From Gammaproteobacteria bacterium (GTDB taxonomy: Bacteria > Pseudomonadota > Gammaproteobacteria > Arenicellales > Poriferihabitantaceae), in NCBI GenBank assembly GCA_026708585.1, contig JAPOUQ010000052.1, forward strand, positions 1 through 37,378: a DNA stretch of 37,378 nt. Reading direction: 5' to 3'. The translations under genes were made by a program, and so were the position numbers. The notes below the pieces were generated by a model. It was not told where the DNA came from and did no database searches. It worked only from the letters and a program-made list of their open reading frames with translations. Within the stretch, counting starts at the first letter, position 1. Each line of letters opens with the position of its first letter. Of the stretch, positions 18,435-27,412 are shown piece by piece.

Positions 18435-18803
18435 TTATGTGTCTAAATCCCAGTTTGCAGGGTGGATTGCATAATGAATCAAGGCATTCTCAGCTTCATA
18501 TACCAGACTGGTTCCTGCAGGTAGCCAGATACTATCCTGTTTATTCAGATTATGGGTATCTCCATCTGTGTGCAATTGAAGTTGACCTCGAAAGACTGTT
18601 ATTACTTCATCATAGCGAGTGGTCCAAGGTATGCGAGCTTTTGACAGTTTTACCCAGCCGACGCCTAATTGTGTTTTATCATCGGCTCCACAGATTTCAG
18701 CAACTTTTGCCATGTCTCCATGTTCAAACCTAGGGGCAAAATCGAGGCCTGCGAAGCACATCATACGTACTGATGACTTTTCTGGGTTGGGTGATTCATT
18801 CAT
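18435..18803 (-). CDS. EutQ-like cupin protein
   Basis: A 122-residue single-domain cupin. The core has FPWTLxYDE-like IPWTTRYDEVITVFRGQLQL, the beta-barrel end DSIWLPAGTSLVYEAE and the closing HYAIHPANW, which match the C-terminal domain of EutQ from ethanolamine operons. It lacks the N-terminal extension of full EutQ. It leads a tight minus-strand operon with two flavin dehydrogenases, so it may bind or sense a small amine or metabolite of that pathway. Whether it has enzymatic activity is unknown. Confidence 0.82.
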   Translation of the reverse strand: MNESPNPEKSSVRMMCFAGLDFAPRFEHGDMAKVAEICGADDKTQLGVGWVKLSKARIPWTTRYDEVITVFRGQLQLHTDGDTHNLNKQDSIWLPAGTSLVYEAENALIHYAIHPANWDLDT

Positions 18804-19285
18804 TGAAAATATTTCAAAAAATTAAAAAGTAATTTCTGTGGAAGAAGATAAGATATTCGTTTTGTCATCTTGTATTGGTACCAGAAATCCGACTTTTCAC
18901 TGATCTCGGATTGTGCTGATTTCATATCGGTGTCTTGAAACTGCTGAAGATCTTGTTTGTGTTCGAATTACTGCCCCAAAAGGAGTAGCTTCTCAATTCC
19001 GCTTGACCAGTAACATCTTGTCCCATATCTGACGGCATGAGAGACTATTCTGGATAGTATAATAGTAATATATATCCTCAATTCATAAGATAAGAGAGAA
19101 AATTATTCGAGTACCTTACATACGGTGGTTTTCAAATGTTCTCACGTACAACCAATGAATTATTCCAGTTTTGAGTTGACGGTCGAAGTGTATACCGCTT
19201 TATGTCTAATGCAGAGTGTTCCATTTGTACCCTACCGATTTTATTGAGTGAGTGAAGAGAGAGTGGTTCAGTACAATTATTACGG
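18804..19285. other. Divergent intergenic region of cupin operon and AAA gene
   Basis: About 480 bp, AT-rich, containing the promoters of both flanking transcription units. A run of alternating TA-rich sequence (about 19058-19100) stands out. I see no gene and cannot define an operator. Confidence 0.45.
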
Positions 19286-20509
19286 ATGGGGATGACTGAT
19301 ATTCGAGCAGAACTGAAGGATTTATTCCGTCCTGGAACAGGTGCAGAGCCCCCGTATTTGGCTGGGCGTCTGGAAGAACAGGCTTTCTTTAATGATCGGA
19401 CAGAAAAGCTTGTTCAGGGTCAGGAGATAATTAGTGACATGATTATCTACGGTCCCCGTGGCAATGGCAAGACTGCAATGTTGCGATATTTGCAGAGGAA
19501 GACTGACGAGAGGCTAGAGACTCTTTGGGTAACACCCTCGGAATTCGAAGATACAAGCCAGTTGATTGATCTAATCGATGACAACGATCCTAGGTTTTTA
19601 AAAAAATTTCAAAATTTATTTAAACCTCTATTTGATAATTTGTCGGCTTCAGCCAATATTGGTTTAGCTCAAGCGCAAACCAGCTTGAGTCGACCAAAGG
19701 AAACGCTTGCGCTGAAAGACGTATTAAGGAAAAAGTGCAAACAGAAGCCATTTCTCATGATTATTGATGAAGCGCATACACTGAGCTCAGATATTGGAAG
19801 GGTTTTATTAAATGTCAGTCAGGATATCCGCGGAGAGGGATGCCCGTTTTTTCTTGTGCTGGCCGGTACACCAAATCTCGAGACTGAATTGCGTAAGGTC
19901 AATGCCACTTTCTGGAGTCGAAGCGCAATATTTCCACTGGGTCGTCTTTCGAGCGAGGAGGCACAGGAGGCTCTAACGCTGCCGCTGAAACAGCATCGGG
20001 TCTTTTTTGATCAAGAGGTTGCAGCCGAAGTGTCAAGCCGGGCTCTCTGTTATCCGTATTTCATACAGGTATGGGGAGACTGTATTGCTAAAAGGTTGCA
20101 TGAGACCGGAGCAGATGAAGTGACATTGGATACAATCAGAGAGGTTGAAGAACAAGCAATGGCCAAATGCAATTCGATGTATAAGGATCGTTACGCTGAA
20201 TTGCGGGAAATGAATTTGCGGTTTCTTGCGACACGTATAGGCGAAGCATTAGATGAAGCAGATAAGCAATTTATTCCCGAAAAGGAATTCGAGGAACTGG
20301 TTGGAAAGATTTTGCAAGAGCAGGGGACATTCCCCACTATTGAACTGATTCTAGATACTATTAGAAAGTTATTTCATATCGGTTATATCTGGGAGATCTC
20401 TGTACCGAGTGAAGTTGAAGGAGAAGATCCGTTGCTGTGTTATGAGCCGGGTATTCCAAGTCTGATGAAGTATGTCAGGAAGCAGACAAAGGGAGAAGCC
20501 GGAAAATAA
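19286..20509 (+). CDS. Orphan AAA/STAND-like ATPase
   Basis: The gene encodes 407 residues. Walker A is YGPRGNGKTAML (residues 55-66) and Walker B is PFLMIIDEAHTL. FFLVLAGTPNLE follows as a sensor-1-like strand and FWSRSAIFPLGRLSSEEA as the arginine-containing region, so the core is an ORC/AAA_16-like ATPase. The C-terminal third (about 290-407) may be a winged-helix domain (IEL...LDTIRKLFHIGYIWEI). No partner gene (nuclease, transposase or protease) is adjacent. It could be a remnant of a defence or mobile-element regulator, or a stand-alone regulatory ATPase. The start at 19286 has no clear Shine-Dalgarno; a second ATG follows two codons later. Confidence 0.8.
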   Translation: MGMTDIRAELKDLFRPGTGAEPPYLAGRLEEQAFFNDRTEKLVQGQEIISDMIIYGPRGNGKTAMLRYLQRKTDERLETLWVTPSEFEDTSQLIDLIDDNDPRFLKKFQNLFKPLFDNLSASANIGLAQAQTSLSRPKETLALKDVLRKKCKQKPFLMIIDEAHTLSSDIGRVLLNVSQDIRGEGCPFFLVLAGTPNLETELRKVNATFWSRSAIFPLGRLSSEEAQEALTLPLKQHRVFFDQEVAAEVSSRALCYPYFIQVWGDCIAKRLHETGADEVTLDTIREVEEQAMAKCNSMYKDRYAELREMNLRFLATRIGEALDEADKQFIPEKEFEELVGKILQEQGTFPTIELILDTIRKLFHIGYIWEISVPSEVEGEDPLLCYEPGIPSLMKYVRKQTKGEAGK

Positions 20510-21133
20510 GCCCGCAAGCTGTGCATGAGCAAAAATGGAAAGCGGATGACAAGTGTCCCGATTGAGCTGTCACTTAAGCTTCTTTATGTGATCAAGTAAA
20601 GGGTGGTGGGTTAAAGATCGTGCTTTAAGCGTTTCGGTTGGAAGTTCTATAGCGATAATCCTTTGGCGATCTGGAGCGATCAGTATCAGAAGAAGGTCTC
20701 TCCTGTTTGCGAGCCTGCACACATAAACAGGTTGCTTTTCCTGTCGTCCGCCAGACCAATATCCAATCCTTTATCCACAAAGCGGCATCTTGTTCTTTTG
20801 CACCAGTAATACTGTGAGACAGTTTCTCTGGAATTTCGTTTCCCGGGCTTCATCACGGTTGGATAACTGATCCGTGCATGAATCACTATCGAGAGGAATG
20901 CAAAACCTAGCGCAGAATCCGAGAGTTCCCCATGGTTTTGACTGTTCCACTATCACGGCTACGTGTTTTACAATCGAATTTTATGAAGCAATGGTTCTCA
21001 GGAACCAGAGAATCGTTTGTGGATATGAAATTAGCAGATTGAATTCCCAACTTGCAAGCACTATAGCCGGACTGTGCGGTACACTAGGAAGAGCTTGATC
21101 TTGTGGATTGTTGATAATTCGAACCTATAGCAA
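20510..21133. other. Non-coding stretch before the MttB gene
   Basis: About 620 bp without a recognisable gene. Short minus-strand frames (20686-20886 and 20771-20956) overlap each other and resemble nothing known to me. The MttB promoter should be at the right end. Confidence 0.45.
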
Positions 21134-22660
21134 ATGAGTAGAAATCTACGCAGACGAAACCGGCATAAAAGTCAAAACGCGAACCCTGCCTCAAGCAAGG
21201 ATTACCGACGACTAAAAAATACTCTTGGCTTGCAACCCGCTTTTAGTCAGGACCATATCGAAGATATTCACCATACTGCCTTGAGAGTACTTGAGGAATT
21301 GGGGATCCGTATTTTGAATCAAGAAGCTCGTAACCTATTCAAGGATGTCGGTGTACAGGTTGATGAGAATACCAAAATGGTTAGTATTTCTCCAGAGTTG
21401 GTTGAGTTATGTCTATCAAGCGCTCCAAAAGTTATCGAGATGCAGGGTGCCAAATCAGAAAACCGAGTGACCCTCGGTGGAAACAATATTGCTTTTGTTT
21501 GTGTCGGGGGAGCTCCTCATGTTTCTGATATCGATCGAGGAAAAAGAGTGGCTACACTGACAGACACCCGAAACTTTATTCGTCTTTGTGAATATTTTGA
21601 TGTCATTCATCTTCTTTCACCGAATGTAGAATCTCAGGATATACCGGTTCCTTTTCGTCATCTCCATGTTACTGAGTCGCAATTGACGTTGAGTCACAAA
21701 CCGCTATTCATCTATTCAAGGGGGAGCGGTCAAGTCAATGATGCCCATGAAATGGTCCGTATTATGCGTGGTCTGTCCCCTTCTGAATTCGAGCAAAAAG
21801 TTTGGTGTTATACGATCATTAATACCAATTCCCCTCGACAACTAGATGTCCCGATGTGTCAGGGCATTATCGATTTTGCCCGAGCTGGTCAATTGTCAGT
21901 GATTACCCCTTTCACACTAGCCGGTGCGATGGCGCCAATCAGTATGACTGGTGCCCTAGTTTTACAGCATGCTGAAGCAATGGCCGGAATTACTCTTTCG
22001 CAGATTGTGCGCCCCGGTTCACCAGTAATGTATGGTTCCTTTACTTCGAATGTTGATATGAAATCTGGCTCGCCTGCATTTGGGACACCGGAATCGGTGC
22101 GAGCGGCATTTGGAGCGGGTCAGTTAGCACGACATATCGGCATTCCCTGGCGAGGTTCAGCGGCAACTGCCTCAAACTTGCCCGATGAGCAATCGGTATA
22201 CGAATTCATGATGTCTGCCTGGGGGAGTATTTTGGGTGGCGTGAACATGCTTGTTCATGCGGCGGGTTGGCTGGAAGGAGGATTAACAGGCTCTTTTGAG
22301 AAATTTATTCTTGATATCGAAGTTTTGCAGACCTTTGCTGAGATTTTTGATCCGCTTGATGCCAATCGGGAAGAACTTTCATTTGAGGCGATTGCCAGTG
22401 TGGATCCTGGAGGTCATTTTTTTGGATGTGAACAAACAATGTCCCGCTATAAGGATGCATTTTATGAACCATTGGTATCAGACTGGAGCAATTATGGGCA
22501 ATGGATGGAAAGTGGAGGATTGTCAGCAACGAAGAGAGCGAATGAGATTTGGAAAAGTGTTCTAAAGGAATATGACCAACCTGATATTCCAGTGGATCGG
22601 GCAGAGGCTCTCAATGAATTTATCGAAAGAAGAACACGGGAAGGAGGATCCGCGATATGA
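21134..22660 (+). CDS. MttB-family corrinoid methyltransferase, non-pyrrolysine type
   Basis: The gene encodes 508 residues with no internal amber codon, so it is not a pyrrolysine trimethylamine methyltransferase. Non-Pyl members such as MtgB move a methyl group from glycine betaine or similar quaternary amines to a corrinoid protein. The basic N-terminus (RNLRRRNRHK) is typical of the family. The block GSFTSNVDMKSGSPAFGTPE is a family hallmark, with NMLVHAAGWLEGGL and CEQTMSRYKDAFYEP near the C-terminus. No corrinoid protein gene is in the window. An amidase follows after 36 bp in the same direction, and the dimethylglycine dehydrogenase operon lies to the left, so a methylated-amine role is likely. 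Confidence 0.9.
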   Translation: MSRNLRRRNRHKSQNANPASSKDYRRLKNTLGLQPAFSQDHIEDIHHTALRVLEELGIRILNQEARNLFKDVGVQVDENTKMVSISPELVELCLSSAPKVIEMQGAKSENRVTLGGNNIAFVCVGGAPHVSDIDRGKRVATLTDTRNFIRLCEYFDVIHLLSPNVESQDIPVPFRHLHVTESQLTLSHKPLFIYSRGSGQVNDAHEMVRIMRGLSPSEFEQKVWCYTIINTNSPRQLDVPMCQGIIDFARAGQLSVITPFTLAGAMAPISMTGALVLQHAEAMAGITLSQIVRPGSPVMYGSFTSNVDMKSGSPAFGTPESVRAAFGAGQLARHIGIPWRGSAATASNLPDEQSVYEFMMSAWGSILGGVNMLVHAAGWLEGGLTGSFEKFILDIEVLQTFAEIFDPLDANREELSFEAIASVDPGGHFFGCEQTMSRYKDAFYEPLVSDWSNYGQWMESGGLSATKRANEIWKSVLKEYDQPDIPVDRAEALNEFIERRTREGGSAI

Positions 22661-22696
22661 ATGGAATAATCAACCCGAAAATCGGAAACATGTTTA

Positions 22697-24091
22697 ATGA
22701 GTGAACTCTGGAAATTGGGTGCGGCAGATATCGCCCAAAAAGTAAAAGCCGGCCAGATTGGTGCTGTCGAAGTTATACAACAGACACTCGAGAGGTTGGC
22801 GAGTGTGAATCCAAAGATTAATGCGGTGGTTGAAGAGATGTCAGAACAGGCCATGGATGAAGCCCAAAAACGGGATCAGGCACTGTTTCGTGGTGAACCA
22901 CTTGGAATTCTTCACGGCGTCCCTGTGACCGTCAAGGTTACTATCGATCAAGCAGGTTATGCTACAACCAATGGTCTCAGACTACAAAAGAATCACCGGG
23001 CTGAACTCGATTCCCCAGTGGTCAAGAATCTAAAACAAGCTGGTGCCATTATTGTTGGTCGGACCAATACTCCAGCTTTTTCGATGCGTTGGTTTACCCG
23101 AAATTCACTACATGGACATACCCTGAATCCACGCAATATAGCACTTACCCCCGGCGGATCATCGGGAGGTGCCGGAGCTGCCACTGCAGCGGGTATCGGC
23201 ACAATTGGGCATGGTACCGATATTGCAGGTTCCATTCGCTATCCAGCCTATGCCTGTGGACTGCATGGCTTGCGACCAACACCGGGACGTATCCCATCTG
23301 CCAACTTGTCGCTTCCCGAGCGTTATATTGCAGGTCAATTGGCTGCGGTTTCTGGGCCACTGGCTAGATCAATTGAGGATATTCGACTGGGTTATTTTGC
23401 GATGAGTCTCGAAAGTGAGCTCGATCCATCATGGGTGCCCGTTGCTCATGAGCTCGGCGAATATCAAAAAACAGTGGTAGTTTGCACAAGGCCTGATGGT
23501 TTGGTTACCAGTGAGCCAGTAGTCGCTGAAATTAACAGGGCGGCCGAGAGTCTTGAACAGGCAGGATGGAAGATTATTGAGGCAGCAACTCCTCCATTAC
23601 GTGAACTAGCAGTGCTTCAGCTTCGATTGTGGTTTTCGGAATTCATGCTGGATGGCGGTCGGGCAATTTATGAAGAGGGTGATGCTGATGCGATTTTTGT
23701 GTATGAGCAGGGAATGGCGATGCTAGATCGTCCGATAAGCCTTGAGTCCTTGATGGAGACGTTGCAACGACGTATGTATTTAGCGAGACAGTGGCAGCAA
23801 TTCCTATCAAAAAATTCTCTTTTGTTGTGTCCTGTATCAGCCGAACCTCCCTTCAAAGACATGTTGGATATTCAGTCCGTTGAAGATTTTCGGTCGGTAT
23901 TTGAAGCGCAATTGACACAAGTGGCCTTGCCTTTTGTCGGGGTGCCGGCCATGTCTGTCTGTACCAATGCAAATCATATTCCGCTTGGTGTTCAACTGGT
24001 TTCGGCAAGATTTCGCGAAGATATTTTGCTTGATGCTGCGCAGGCTATAGAGGATGTTTGCGGTAAATCTCAAGTTGCGGAAGAAGATTGA
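22697..24091 (+). CDS. Amidase-signature family hydrolase
   Basis: The gene encodes 464 residues. The Ser-cisSer-Lys triad is complete: Lys80 (HGVPVTVKVTID), Ser155 (TPGGSSGGAG) and Ser179 (GTDIAGSIRYPA), with the 24-residue spacing between the two serines usual for the family. There is no signal peptide. It is 36 bp downstream of the MttB gene and probably co-transcribed. The lack of gatB/gatC neighbours argues against the tRNA amidotransferase subunit GatA. It may release an amino group from an amide intermediate of the amine pathway, but the substrate is not evident. Confidence 0.92.
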   Translation: MSELWKLGAADIAQKVKAGQIGAVEVIQQTLERLASVNPKINAVVEEMSEQAMDEAQKRDQALFRGEPLGILHGVPVTVKVTIDQAGYATTNGLRLQKNHRAELDSPVVKNLKQAGAIIVGRTNTPAFSMRWFTRNSLHGHTLNPRNIALTPGGSSGGAGAATAAGIGTIGHGTDIAGSIRYPAYACGLHGLRPTPGRIPSANLSLPERYIAGQLAAVSGPLARSIEDIRLGYFAMSLESELDPSWVPVAHELGEYQKTVVVCTRPDGLVTSEPVVAEINRAAESLEQAGWKIIEAATPPLRELAVLQLRLWFSEFMLDGGRAIYEEGDADAIFVYEQGMAMLDRPISLESLMETLQRRMYLARQWQQFLSKNSLLLCPVSAEPPFKDMLDIQSVEDFRSVFEAQLTQVALPFVGVPAMSVCTNANHIPLGVQLVSARFREDILLDAAQAIEDVCGKSQVAEED

Positions 24092-24838
24092 TGGTGTTCG
24101 ATATGTGAGGGAAGGTCTGCACTTTTATAACCGAGTCAAATATGGCTTTTATTGGGGTGAATTTGGACAAGGGCGGGTGCACTTGTTTCAAGTGAAGCGA
24201 TAAGTCAGTATTTATGATAATTTTGCTCATGGCGGATTGAGCATGGAAATCAGGCAATGAGATATAGGCCATAAGTCTCCTCGTAAATAACGCTGATTTT
24301 GAACAGATTTTGCCAATGACATCACGAAAAGCTGGGTATCAAATTTATTTCCTCTATACCAGCTACGATCTATGGTGTTTCTCTACGTCTCTAGCAACCA
24401 CAAACTATATACAAACCGGTAAAGGCATCATCTTTCTTGTTTCAGACATTCATTCGCGACCTCAAATATTCTCGTCCTGTTTCACTGACTATGAAAAATC
24501 GAAATGTCATAGATGTATTATAACGTGATCAAACCGGTCTGAGACCAAGGCTATGAATGTTCAAAATTATATTTGGAAGCAGAAAGTAAAGAGAAATTGT
24601 GAAAGCTTCTGAAGAATCTTTCTATACATATGTATAAGATTTACAAAAGCTTAAATTACAGATAGAAGCAAAAAGAAAGAGAGCATGCAATCGCAACATG
24701 TTTTCAACGGGAATAGTCTGCCATCTAAATTTAGTCGTTTGGTACGAATGCGATCAAGAAGCCGAAGATATAAGAATTCTATGCCAGATTCAGCGCATAG
24801 TTTAGGTCAAAACCTACGTAAGCGAAAAAGGAAATACC
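24092..24838. other. Non-coding stretch after the amidase gene
   Basis: About 750 bp, AT-rich. Open frames here are short, overlap on both strands and match nothing I know. The region immediately before 24839 should hold the promoter of the LprI-like gene. Confidence 0.45.
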
Positions 24839-25336
24839 ATGAAACGGTTAACAATTTTATTTATTGTCCTATGTTTAGCATTTTTACGCATGGTGTGGGC
24901 AGATGTGGACGAATACGTAGCTAAATATGGTGTCATACTGGACAATTGCTACCAGTTTCATACTACAGATAAACTCCTAGATCAATGTACTAACCGAATG
25001 TCGGGGCCGTGCATAGATATTGAGGGTGGTGGCAGTGATGTTCGAATGCGAGACTGCATCCTAGCTGAAACAATGGTTTGGGAAAAATATCTGAACCTGG
25101 AATATGAAAAGACAATGGCCGCTCTAAAGGAATGGCCGGGAGAATATGACCAAGCCCTTCTCGAGGCACAACGTGCTTGGACAGCTTTCCGTCATGCTGA
25201 CTGCAGGTTGGTTGATCCAATTGGCCATTTGGGTACATATCAACGATTACTAGTGGCTGAATGTTATCAGACCATGACCGCTGAACGCACCCTTGAATTG
25301 CGTGAATTGCACATAATACTTCATGAGTCCCGCTGA
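24839..25336 (+). CDS. Exported LprI-like (DUF1311) protein
   Basis: The gene encodes 165 residues. A signal peptide (MKRLTILFIVLCLAFLRMVWA, cut near ADVDEY) predicts export. The C-terminal part has the DUF1311/LprI-type motif AQRAWTAFRHADC, and several cysteines (about six after the signal) suggest disulfides in the periplasm. Family members include lysozyme-inhibitor-like proteins and many of unknown role. The gene stands alone and is followed by the large palindrome at 25369. Confidence 0.8.
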   Translation: MKRLTILFIVLCLAFLRMVWADVDEYVAKYGVILDNCYQFHTTDKLLDQCTNRMSGPCIDIEGGGSDVRMRDCILAETMVWEKYLNLEYEKTMAALKEWPGEYDQALLEAQRAWTAFRHADCRLVDPIGHLGTYQRLLVAECYQTMTAERTLELRELHIILHESR

Positions 25337-25368
25337 AAAACCTCATGTGCCCAATTCATGCGCCCAAT

Positions 25369-25424
25369 CTAGCCCGTCTTTCGCAATTAAGGGAACGTTC
25401 TCATAATTGCGAAAGACGGGCTAG
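25369..25424. repeat. 56-bp near-perfect palindrome
   Basis: Two 21-base arms (25369-25389 and 25404-25424) are exact inverted copies, the left arm beginning CTAGCCCGTCTTTCGC. The 14 bases between them continue the symmetry around the centre AACGTT, leaving only two mismatched pairs (25390/25403 and 25392/25401). It starts 33 bp after the LprI-like stop and precedes the 3' end of a broken outer-membrane gene. It could be a very strong bidirectional terminator, a MITE, or two insertion-sequence ends joined head to head. No U-run follows on either strand, which makes a simple terminator less likely. Confidence 0.9.
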
Positions 25425-25489
25425 TGGTGCTAGCAAGATTATCTGGAATCACTTCTTAGGGCGTATTTAAGAAATGATGAAGGTATGGA

Positions 25490-26240
25490 AAGAAGATGAC
25501 TCCAACCCCAAACCCAGCACCTCCTTTTTCTCGCTGGGTATTGAGTTCACCCAATTACGGAAAGACACGCTGAATCCAATATCCAGAGGTCCAGCGTATC
25601 CCTGGAATCGCGCGGCCAGATCAAGATGCTACTCTTCATGACCATCCTCATAACTGGTGCGGTCGCCGTCCACCACAAGACCGCGAAAACGGCCGCCCTG
25701 GCCGGGATACGTCCGCTTCCGGTGATAGTGTAAGCCCAGCATCTCGAAGGCGCCACATTGCCCAGTCAGCGCCAGTCGAACCATGGGCTGGCCCAAAGCG
25801 ACTTCTGGTCGGGATCATGGAACAAGTCTGTCTGGTTAACAATATTGACCAGATTGTGTAGTTCGGCAACCCCCCAGAATACCTTGTCAACACCGAGACG
25901 CAGCTCCCATTCGCTATCGCGCAATATCTCCGTAAGTCAGAAAATAAGCCTCGCCCAAATCGAACAGGCTCCGCTCGGAGTCCGTGGCGTCGTAGCGGAA
26001 ATAAGGCGTGAATGTGAAACTTCGGTCTTGATCATCCACCAGCAAGAACGTGGTCTCGGAAGACAAGCTGAACAGGTGAGAACGTTGACGTGGATCATCG
26101 GTTTGCTCAGCATACCACCGATAATCAAGTCCGAGCGTGCCGAAGGTCGAAACATCAATCCCGCTGGCATGAAGTCCAGATGAGAACAAACCCATCGCAA
26201 CGAGGACTATGCGGCGGACATTGTCCAAGCCAATTCTCAT
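25490..26240 (-). pseudogene. Frameshifted outer-membrane beta-barrel-like protein
   Basis: The frame starts at 26240 with a signal peptide (MRIGLDNVRRIVLVAMGLFS, cut near HASGID), followed by beta-strand-like alternation (LGLDYRWYAEQ, RSFTFTPYFRYDA). It ends at a stop near 25914, but the protein continues in the next frame as DSEWELRLGVDKVFWGVAEL and NLVNIVNQTDLFHDPDQ. A second frameshift near 25815 leads to LGQPMVRLALTG and HYHRKRTYPGQGGRFRG. An in-frame stop follows at 25629, then HLDLAARFQGYAGPLDIG. The C-terminus is missing. I know the FWGV...LVNIVNQTD pattern from uncharacterised outer-membrane proteins of Proteobacteria, but cannot name the family. At least two frameshifts and one stop make it a pseudogene unless sequencing errors are involved. 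Confidence 0.82.
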
Positions 26241-26317
26241 AATCTCGTCATTAATCTAAAAGTTGCCAAATGCTGGTTGGCAAGTCAGAAGGAGGATCAT
26301 TGCGCCTTGATGCGGGG

Positions 26318-27412
26318 TTAGAACATCATTCGCTGAAAGCGGAGCGCGGTTCGAAAATGCTGCGAATCTTCCATAAGGTTCGCATGCCGGTCAAAATACG
26401 CTCGGGAATATTCCTCGATGCCGCTTTGTAGACCATGTTTATTTAAGCCCTCTGCTACAGACCGTCCAAGACATATGCCTCCCCAAATTCCAAAATGGAT
26501 TCCCTCTCCGGTGAAGGGGTCAATCATGGCCGCAGCATCGCCAATCAATGCTGCTTGCCGATGAGGTGCGAGCGGCAATCCAGACCAGGATAATGGCAGC
26601 GGATGGGCATAGATATTGCGTACATCTTCAAGAACGATCCCAATACTTGCAAGATAGCCAATGTAATAATCAAGATGTGACTTCAGAGTGCTACCGTACA
26701 ATTTATAATCTCGCCGGTCAAGAAAAATCCCTATATTCACTTTGTTGTCCAGCAGAGGGAACACCCAGCCGTATCCTGGTATCAAGTGCTCCAGATAATC
26801 GATTCGCATGAGTCCCTCGTCAAGACCGCGAGCTTGCGCATAGGCGCGAACGCCAACAGACATGTGTTTTTCGCTGTTAAGCTCCAACCCGACAATCCTG
26901 CGCACTCTGGAGCTCGCGCCATCTGCTCCTATTAGCACTCTAGCCTGCAAGAAAAGCGAAAAATTGAAGCAGTCCTTGAGCGTCAGAGTCCATAATGAGG
27001 AATTCTCGTCAAAAACCGCATCAGATAGCGCATATCCGGCAAAATTCTGCGCGCCTCGATCAATTGCAGACTGGTAGATCGAATTGTCAAATATCTTCCG
27101 TTCGACAATGTAATAGGAATGATCGGCAAAATCGATCAGTTTTTGCATGTATCTGAATCTCTCCGGAACAGTCGGTGACAAGCACTGAATTTGAGGTCGA
27201 CCCGCGAAGATGTGATTTATACCGAGTTCAGCGAGCATTTTCATCGCGTCTTCGCGAACCGCATCTCCACATGATTTGTCACGGGGAAATTCTTTGCGGT
27301 CAATCAGGGCAACATTCAGGCCATTGTCGGCAGCAAGTACACTGCACGCGCAAACGCTTCCCGATGGACCGGCGCCCACAATCGCGATATCCAAAGGTTG
27401 CTGGCTCACCAT
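26318..27412 (-). CDS. Geranylgeranyl-reductase-like FAD oxidoreductase
   Basis: A flavoprotein of about 364 residues. It has the FAD motif IAIVGAGPSGSVCACSVL, the family hallmark FPRDKSCGDAVRE, the fingerprint VLIGADGASSRVRR and the second FAD contact LIGDAAAMIDPFTGEGIH. These place it in the geranylgeranyl reductase/halogenase-like group of p-hydroxybenzoate-hydroxylase-fold enzymes, which reduce prenyl chains or modify aromatic compounds. I chose the ATG at 27412, five residues before the FAD strand; a GTG at 27448 adds 12 residues. It lies 77 bp upstream of the broken outer-membrane gene on the same strand. Base composition here looks somewhat more GC-rich than the neighbours, a possible sign of transfer. 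Confidence 0.85.
   Translation of the reverse strand: MVSQQPLDIAIVGAGPSGSVCACSVLAADNGLNVALIDRKEFPRDKSCGDAVREDAMKMLAELGINHIFAGRPQIQCLSPTVPERFRYMQKLIDFADHSYYIVERKIFDNSIYQSAIDRGAQNFAGYALSDAVFDENSSLWTLTLKDCFNFSLFLQARVLIGADGASSRVRRIVGLELNSEKHMSVGVRAYAQARGLDEGLMRIDYLEHLIPGYGWVFPLLDNKVNIGIFLDRRDYKLYGSTLKSHLDYYIGYLASIGIVLEDVRNIYAHPLPLSWSGLPLAPHRQAALIGDAAAMIDPFTGEGIHFGIWGGICLGRSVAEGLNKHGLQSGIEEYSRAYFDRHANLMEDSQHFRTALRFQRMMF

Noticed and set aside
20686-20956. Overlapping minus-strand ORFs of 60-66 residues
   Set aside because: They overlap in different frames, have no ribosome binding site and no recognisable motif.
21134-22660. Possible pyrrolysine codon in the MttB gene
   Set aside because: The frame is open for 508 codons with no internal stop, so an in-frame amber codon for pyrrolysine is absent.
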